From the NCBI RefSeq assembly GCF_000931465.1, contig NZ_CP010892.1, positions 2,415,388-2,479,387 of the forward strand: 64,000 nt of DNA, in the 5' to 3' direction. Positions 59,224 through 64,000 of the stretch are shown here, piece by piece; position 1 is the first letter of the stretch, and the number at the start of each line of letters is the position of its first letter. The stretch is from Pseudomonas sp. MRSN 12121 (GTDB lineage Bacteria > Pseudomonadota > Gammaproteobacteria > Pseudomonadales > Pseudomonadaceae). The notes under the pieces are model-generated. The model did no database searches, had not been told where the DNA came from, and saw only the letters and a list, made by a program, of their open reading frames with translations. Made by a program: the position numbers and the translations under genes.

Positions 59224-59287
59224 CAAGCGCCGTTGCCGCCCGGTCCCGGGCCACGGTCTTTCATCTGACTGTCACTGGAAGCCTGTC

Positions 59288-59992
59288 ATGACCGATCTCT
59301 CCGCCTTTCCCATCACTCAGAAATGGCCCGCGCAATACGCCGACTGGATTCAACTGTATTCCTTGCCGACCCCCAACGGCGTCAAGGTCTCGATCATGCT
59401 CGAAGAGATCGGGCTGCCCTACGAGCCGCACCGCGTCGGTTTCGACACCAATGACCAGTTGTCCCCCGAGTTCCTGTCGCTGAACCCGAACAACAAGATC
59501 CCGGCGATCCTCGACCCCCACGGTCCGGGCGACCGGCCGCTGGCGCTGTTCGAGTCGGGCGCGATCCTGATCTACCTGGCGGACAAGAGCGGGCAACTGC
59601 TGGCCCAGGAATCGGCGGCCCGCTACGAGACCCTCCAGTGGCTGATGTTCCAGATGGGCGGCATCGGCCCGATGTTCGGCCAGCTCGGTTTCTTCAACAA
59701 ATTCGCCGGCAAGGACTACGAGGACAAGCGCCCGCGCGACCGCTACGTGGCCGAATCCCGGCGCCTGCTGAGCGTGCTCGAAGGCCGCCTGCAAGGTCGC
59801 GACTGGATCATGGGCGAGCGCTACACCATCGCCGATATCGCCACCTTCCCCTGGGTGCGCAACCTGGTCGGCTTCTATGAGGCCGGCGACCTGGTGGGCT
59901 TCAAGGACTTCCCCAACGTGCAGCGCGTGCTGGAGCGTTTCCTCGCCCGTCCGGCGGTGATCCGCGGCCTGGAAATCCCCAAGCCGGTCTGA
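59288..59992 (+). CDS. Glutathione S-transferase, YfcG/YghU-like
   Basis: A 234-residue GST. The thioredoxin-like half includes LYSLPTPNGVKVSIMLEE and NPNNKIPAILDP and the helical half includes WIMGERYTIADIATFPWVR. The long N-terminal extension before the fold and the SLPTPNGVK motif point to the YfcG/YghU disulfide-bond oxidoreductase group. It is monocistronic and cytoplasmic; role in peroxide or disulfide metabolism is inferred. Confidence 0.9.
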   Translation: MTDLSAFPITQKWPAQYADWIQLYSLPTPNGVKVSIMLEEIGLPYEPHRVGFDTNDQLSPEFLSLNPNNKIPAILDPHGPGDRPLALFESGAILIYLADKSGQLLAQESAARYETLQWLMFQMGGIGPMFGQLGFFNKFAGKDYEDKRPRDRYVAESRRLLSVLEGRLQGRDWIMGERYTIADIATFPWVRNLVGFYEAGDLVGFKDFPNVQRVLERFLARPAVIRGLEIPKPV

Positions 59993-60108
59993 CCCGCCGT
60001 GATCCCCTGGCCGCTGCCCGTGGTGGCGGCTACTACCGTTTTTTACCTGTTTTTTCCTGGTCAGGCCGTCCCCGGCCCGACGGCGTTCATTCAGCACAAG
60101 GACCCGCG

Positions 60109-60951
60109 ATGAGCCGATTCGATTTCAAGCAGATAGATGTCTTCAGCAGCGAGCCGCTCAAGGGCAACCCGCTGGCGGTGGTGTTCGACGCCGACCCGCT
60201 GAGCGAGGCGCAGATGGCGGCGTTCGCCAACTGGACCAACCTCAGCGAAACCACCTTTATCCTCGAACCCCGCGACCCGCGGGCCGACTATCGCTTGCGG
60301 ATCTTCACCACCCTGAGCGAGCTGCCGTTCGCCGGTCATCCGACCCTCGGCAGCTGCCATGCATGGCTGGAGGCCGGCGGCGTGCCCAAGGGTGAGGATA
60401 TCGTCCAGGAATGTGCGGTGGGCCTGGTGCGCATCCGCCGCCGTGGCGCCGACCTGGCGTTTCTCGCGCCACCGCTGCTCAAGTCCGGCCCGGTCGAAGC
60501 CGGGTTGCTGGAGCAGGTACGCCTGGGCCTGGGGCTCGCGCCAGAGGCGATCGTCGAGGCGCAATGGGTGGACAACGGCGCGGGTTGGCTGGCGGTGCTG
60601 TTGGACGAGCGCGACCAGGTGCTCGATTTGCAACCCGACTACGCCCGACTGAAGGGGCTGGCGGTGGGGGTGATCGCGCCCTGGAACCCCGAGCGCGATG
60701 GCGACGCGGCGCAGTTCGAGGTGCGGGCCTTCATTTCCGGCGACGGCATGCCGGAAGACCCGGCCACCGGCAGCCTCAACGCCGGCATCGCCCAATGGCT
60801 GCTGGGCGCCGGCCGGGCGCCGGAGCGCTACGTGGTCAGCCAGGGCCTGAGCATGGGGCGCGCCGGGCGTATCCAGGTCGAGCGGATCGGCGACGAGATC
60901 TGGATCGGCGGGGCGGCGGTGACCTGCATCGAGGGCAGCCTGCGGCTATAA
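60109..60951 (+). CDS. PhzF-like isomerase family protein
   Basis: A 280-residue PhzF-fold protein with catalytic Glu47 (NLSETTFIL), the ELPFAGHPTLGSCHAW core and the GDGMPEDPATGS repeat motif. Despite the name, no phenazine genes are nearby, so it is probably one of the PhzF-like isomerases of unknown substrate. It lies 117 bases after the GST gene; a bidirectional hairpin follows. Confidence 0.88.
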   Translation: MSRFDFKQIDVFSSEPLKGNPLAVVFDADPLSEAQMAAFANWTNLSETTFILEPRDPRADYRLRIFTTLSELPFAGHPTLGSCHAWLEAGGVPKGEDIVQECAVGLVRIRRRGADLAFLAPPLLKSGPVEAGLLEQVRLGLGLAPEAIVEAQWVDNGAGWLAVLLDERDQVLDLQPDYARLKGLAVGVIAPWNPERDGDAAQFEVRAFISGDGMPEDPATGSLNAGIAQWLLGAGRAPERYVVSQGLSMGRAGRIQVERIGDEIWIGGAAVTCIEGSLRL

Positions 60952-60977
60952 GCGCAGCGCCCGCTGGATCTCCAGGC

Positions 60978-61009
60978 GAAAAAAAAGCCGCCCAGGAGTG
61001 GCAGCTTTA
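60978..61009. terminator. Hairpin with flanking A and T tracts
   Basis: AAGCCGCC and GGCAGCTT pair with one G-T mismatch around a seven-base loop. Eight A residues lie on the left and TTT on the right, so the structure may end transcription on the minus strand better than on the plus strand. It is 27 bases after the PhzF-like gene. Confidence 0.5.
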
Positions 61010-61053
61010 AAGGAGAGCACGCGTTGTAGATGCACCGAGTGTCGCCGGCCTTG

Positions 61054-61071
61054 ATGACAGAATGATGACGG
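61054..61071 (-). promoter_or_regulatory. Pho-box-like direct repeat (minus strand)
   Basis: On the minus strand this reads CCGTCATCATTCTGTCAT, two seven-base half-sites spaced 11 bases apart as in the PhoB box (CTGTCAT-N4-CTGTCAT). It lies about 166 bases upstream of the ppx-like gene. Confidence 0.4.
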
Positions 61072-61132
61072 CCGCGTTGCCGCTGCGCCCGCGGCATGCT
61101 CTGCGCTGGAAGTGCCACGGGGTGCTCGGGGG

Positions 61133-61150
61133 CTGTCATCTTGGCGTCAT
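61133..61150 (+). promoter_or_regulatory. Pho-box-like direct repeat (plus strand)
   Basis: CTGTCATCTTGGCGTCAT has a perfect first half-site and a five-of-seven second half-site at the correct 11-base spacing. It lies 86 bases before the ppx-like ATG. Control by PhoB during phosphate starvation is inferred. Confidence 0.45.
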
Positions 61151-61236
61151 CGACCTCATGGCAAGATCGCCGCCAACCCGTTCGAGGGGGCGGCAGGTCG
61201 CGGCCTGCCGGTGGATCAATCTGCCAGGAATCTCCC

Positions 61237-62172
61237 ATGAAAGGCGACGCCTCCCTGTTCGCGGCCATTGACCTTGGGTCCAACGCCTTTCGCCTGATGA
61301 TCGGCCAGCCGCTCCGGCACAGCGAGGGGTTCCTGATCCAGCCCGTGAAGACCCTGCGCGAGCCGGTGCGCCTGGCGGAGGGTTTCCAGGGCGGCGCGCT
61401 CGACGAGCTGGCGCTGGACCGCGGCTGGCAGGCGCTGGCGCGGTTCGGCAAGAAACTGCGCGGCTTCGAGGCCGGCCGGGTGCGCGCCGTGGCCACCAGC
61501 GCGGTGCGCGAGGCGCAGAACGCGCCGCTGTTCCTGGCCAGCGCGGAGCGTCACCTGGGGTTTCGGATCGACGTCATTTCCGGGCACGAAGAGGCGCGGC
61601 TGGTCTATGCCGGCGTGGCCCATGCCGTACCGGGCGGCGCAAACCTGCGCCTGGTGGTGGATATCGGCGGCGGCTCCACCGAGCTGATCCTGGGGCAGGG
61701 CGCCCAGCCCTTGCTGACCGAAAGCATCGCCGTCGGCAGCAGTACCTTCACCAGCCGGTATTTTCCCGGTGGTGCGGTTTCGGCCCTCGGCCTGCAGGAA
61801 GCCGAGCGCGTGGCCAGTCTGCAGTTCGAGAAAGTCGCCCGGCGCTATCGCCAGCTGGGTTGGCAGCAAGCCATAGGTTCCTCCGGCTCCGCGCGGTTCC
61901 TGGCCAAGGTGCTCAAGGCCAATGGCCTGAATGACTACGGCCAGGACGGCATCACCTATGGCGGCCTGCTGCGCCTGTCGTTGCGCCTGCTGGAGGCGGG
62001 GCACGTCAAGCGCCTGCGGCTCGCGGGCCTGCAATCCCAGCGCCTGGGCGTCCTGCCCGGCGGCCTGGCGCTGATGCTCGCGGCGTTCAAGGTCTTCGGC
62101 CTGGCCCAGATGACGCCGTCGGAACCGGGCCTGCGGCTCGGGGTGCTGCACGGGCTGATCTGTAACAACTGA
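61237..62172 (+). CDS. Short Ppx/GppA-type exopolyphosphatase
   Basis: A 311-residue ASKHA-fold phosphatase. The first phosphate-binding loop (AAIDLGSNAFRL, residues 9-20) and second loop (VVDIGGGSTELI) are intact, with catalytic Glu in SGHEEARLVYAGV. It lacks the C-terminal HD and tail domains of the long (about 500-residue) Ppx and GppA enzymes, so it is a short-form enzyme acting on polyphosphate or ppGpp-type substrates. Two Pho-box-like sites lie upstream. Confidence 0.88.
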   Translation: MKGDASLFAAIDLGSNAFRLMIGQPLRHSEGFLIQPVKTLREPVRLAEGFQGGALDELALDRGWQALARFGKKLRGFEAGRVRAVATSAVREAQNAPLFLASAERHLGFRIDVISGHEEARLVYAGVAHAVPGGANLRLVVDIGGGSTELILGQGAQPLLTESIAVGSSTFTSRYFPGGAVSALGLQEAERVASLQFEKVARRYRQLGWQQAIGSSGSARFLAKVLKANGLNDYGQDGITYGGLLRLSLRLLEAGHVKRLRLAGLQSQRLGVLPGGLALMLAAFKVFGLAQMTPSEPGLRLGVLHGLICNN

Positions 62173-62378
62173 TTACCATCACCTTCGTGCCAGGGCGATC
62201 GGGGCAACCTGGTCGCCGCGCGCTATCGCCACTTCTCGCGGATCTGTCCGGTTTGCACCGTCCGGGCGGCCATGCCCCTCATCACCCCGCGCCCGGCCCC
62301 TGGGAAAAACCGGTGTAATAAAAAGTGCGTTTATCGCGGGCACTATCCCAGCAGTCTGAAACAGGGGGAAACCCAACC

Positions 62379-62792
62379 ATGAGCGACATCCACCGCGTGC
62401 TGTTCGTCTGCGCCAGAAACGACGCTCGCTCGCTGATGGCCGAGGCGCTGCTGCGCCATGCCGACGCCGAGCACTTCGAAGCCTTCAGCGCCGGCCTGGT
62501 GGCCAGCGAGATCGACCCGCGCGCCCTCGATTCCCTGGAGCACATCGGCATCGTCACCGAGGGGCTGCGCAGCAAGTCCCTCGACGAGTTCGCCGGGCAG
62601 CCGTTCCACTACGTCATCGCCTTGTGCGACAAATCGTCGGAACAGATCGGGCGCATACCGGCTGCCGGCGAGCGGATGGTGTGGAATTTCGAAGACCCGG
62701 CCAGCAGTGACAGGCACGAACCCTTTCGCCACGCCCTGCAGGAAATCCACGATCGGATCCACATGTTCATCACGGTGAAAACCCGATCGTGA
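62379..62792 (+). CDS. Low-molecular-weight phosphatase/arsenate reductase-like protein
   Basis: A 137-residue LMW-PTP fold protein. The P-loop reads CARNDARS (Cys11 nucleophile, Arg17), and a candidate general acid Asp lies in FEDPASSD. The second P-loop cysteine that follows in typical LMW-PTP loops (CxxNxCR) is Ala16, so the redox cysteine is absent. This argues against a thioredoxin-linked arsenate reductase and for a phosphatase or degenerate homologue. GGGGGAA lies upstream of the ATG. No ars genes are adjacent. Confidence 0.8.
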   Translation: MSDIHRVLFVCARNDARSLMAEALLRHADAEHFEAFSAGLVASEIDPRALDSLEHIGIVTEGLRSKSLDEFAGQPFHYVIALCDKSSEQIGRIPAAGERMVWNFEDPASSDRHEPFRHALQEIHDRIHMFITVKTRS

Positions 62793-63020
62793 CGCCCAGG
62801 GGCCCGACGTCCGGTCTGGCTGCCTTCCAGCGCAACGCAGGAACTTCAGTGCGCCACGGCAGGCGCTCTGGCTGGCGGCTCGGGTGTCGGCGAGCGGGAC
62901 CGCTCCAGGTGCGCCGCGCGACCCCGACCGAGCGATCGGTGTTTTCTGCCCTTTCGATACGCATCAAGTGAAGGCACAATGCGCATCCTTTTTTTGGCTG
63001 GCCTGGCCGGAGGCCTCGAA

Positions 63021-64000
63021 ATGATCAAAACGCCGTACTACCTCATCGACAAACAGAAGCTGCTCGGCAACATGCAGAAGATCGCCTACGTGCGCGAGCA
63101 GTCCGGGGCCAAGGCCTTGCTGGCGCTCAAGTGCTTCGCCACCTGGTCGGTGTTCGACCTGATGCAGCAGTACATGGACGGCACCACGTCGTCGTCGCTC
63201 TACGAGCTCAAGCTCGGCCGGCAGAAGTTCGCCGGCGAGACCCACGCCTACAGCGTGGCCTGGGCCGACGACGAGATCGAAGAGATGCTCGACAACTGCG
63301 ACAAGATCATCTTCAACTCCATCGGCCAGTTGCAACGCTTCGCCGTGGCATCCGAAGGCAAGGTCCGCGGCCTGCGGGTCAACCCGCAAGTGAGCAGCTC
63401 CGACTATCTGCTGGCCGACCCGGCGCGTCCGTTCAGCCGCCTGGGCGAATGGGACCCGGTGAAGGTCGAGGCGGTGATCGAGCAGATCTCCGGTTTCATG
63501 TTCCACAACAACTGCGAGAACGGCGACTTCGGCCTGTTCGACCAGATGCTGGGCACTATCGAGGAACGTTTCGGTCACCTGTTGCACAAGGTCGAATGGG
63601 TCAGCCTCGGCGGCGGCATCCATTTCACCGGCGAAGGCTATGCCCTGGACGAGTTCTGCGCGCGCCTCAAGGCGTTCTCCGAGAAGTACGGCGTGCAGGT
63701 CTACCTGGAGCCGGGCGAAGCGGCGATCACCCAGAGCGCCTCGCTGGAAGTCACCGTGCTCGACACCCTCTACAACGGCAAGCACCTGGCGGTGGTCGAC
63801 AGCTCCATCGAAGCGCACATGCTCGACCTGCTGATCTATCGCCTGAACGCCAAGCTGGCGCCCAGCGCCGGTGACCACACCTACATGGTGTGCGGCAAGT
63901 CCTGCCTGGCCGGAGACATCTTCGGCGAGTACCAATTCGATCGTCCGCTGACTATCGGCGATCGGCTGTCGTTCGTGGACGCGGCGGGTTACACCATGGT
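63021..64000 (+). CDS. nspC: Carboxynorspermidine decarboxylase, 5' part
   Basis: About 326 residues of a PLP-dependent alanine racemase-fold decarboxylase are visible; the gene runs off the window (family length about 365). The PLP lysine is Lys37 (ALLALKCFATW), and the FHNNCENGDF, LGGGIHFTG and LEPGEAA segments fit the family. It makes norspermidine or spermidine from the carboxylated precursor in the alternative polyamine pathway. ATG 63021 has GGAGG ten bases upstream; an in-frame ATG at 62979 is less well supported. Confidence 0.93.
   Translation, partial: MIKTPYYLIDKQKLLGNMQKIAYVREQSGAKALLALKCFATWSVFDLMQQYMDGTTSSSLYELKLGRQKFAGETHAYSVAWADDEIEEMLDNCDKIIFNSIGQLQRFAVASEGKVRGLRVNPQVSSSDYLLADPARPFSRLGEWDPVKVEAVIEQISGFMFHNNCENGDFGLFDQMLGTIEERFGHLLHKVEWVSLGGGIHFTGEGYALDEFCARLKAFSEKYGVQVYLEPGEAAITQSASLEVTVLDTLYNGKHLAVVDSSIEAHMLDLLIYRLNAKLAPSAGDHTYMVCGKSCLAGDIFGEYQFDRPLTIGDRLSFVDAAGYTM

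Noticed and set aside
60109..60951. Evidence for a phenazine biosynthesis cluster
   Set aside because: Only a PhzF-like protein is present, without phzA-E or phzG. PhzF homologues are widespread with other roles.

Overview
The window is about 64 kb of GC-rich chromosome that looks like a fluorescent pseudomonad of the Pseudomonas fluorescens complex. This rests on gene content and closely pseudomonad-like proteins (aot/aru arginine genes, the glc glycolate locus, HglS, a PmtA-type metallothionein, DUF6555, cobF). It is also supported by many copies of two REP-type intergenic repeats, one beginning TGTAGCCGCTGCCGAG and the other TGTAGGAGCGA. No tRNA, rRNA, CRISPR array, prophage or insertion sequence was seen, so most of it reads as ordinary chromosome with accessory patches. 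The species cannot be fixed by reading alone.

Left part, 1-13.6 kb: the end of an AttEFGH-like ABC permease/lipocalin unit; a small exported peptide gene between two palindromes; a tripartite RND efflux operon; a periplasmic protein; a HigB/HigA-like toxin-antitoxin pair; HglS (2-oxoadipate dioxygenase/decarboxylase of lysine catabolism); a MASE2-GGDEF diguanylate cyclase; and a CPG2-like glutamate carboxypeptidase. From 14.0 to 21.4 kb, seven genes on the minus strand run RpiR regulator, isochorismatase-fold hydrolase, glutamine synthetase-like ligase, N-formylglutamate amidohydrolase-like protein, APC permease, AruF and AruG. They look like one uncharacterised amine or amino-acid catabolic unit that has borrowed an arginine N-succinyltransferase pair without the rest of the aru pathway.

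Middle part, 21.5-42.4 kb: a LysR/DUF4865 divergent pair; a histidine phosphatase and cobF; an FtrA/rhodanese divergent pair; an AotJ-type arginine/ornithine binding protein with an ArgR-like site, followed by an AotO-like aspartoacylase without the ABC permease genes; an esterase; mntH; the complete glcDEFG operon with divergent glcC and two matching GntR-type palindromes; a metallothionein; a small AraC/XapX/quinone oxidoreductase group; and a nucleoside uptake pair (purine nucleoside permease and Tsx porin) headed by a PurR-box-like palindrome.

Right part, 42.9-64 kb: a 10.5-kb gene for a 3513-residue autotransporter made of about 24 beta-strand repeats plus a C-terminal barrel; DUF4440; the selD-mnmH selenouridine pair; an ArsP-type permease; a five-unit array of about 181-bp REP-derived repeats; a histidine phosphatase, glutathione transferase and PhzF-like protein; a short Ppx with Pho-box-like sites; a low-molecular-weight phosphatase with an altered P-loop; and the start of nspC (carboxynorspermidine decarboxylase), cut by the window end.

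The items most worth follow-up are the orphan AruFG operon, the giant autotransporter with its roughly 2.17-kb internal duplication, the REP-derived array at 57.4-58.2 kb, the Asp-Asn proton-relay variant in the RND pump, and the PurR-like operator ahead of the nucleoside uptake pair.
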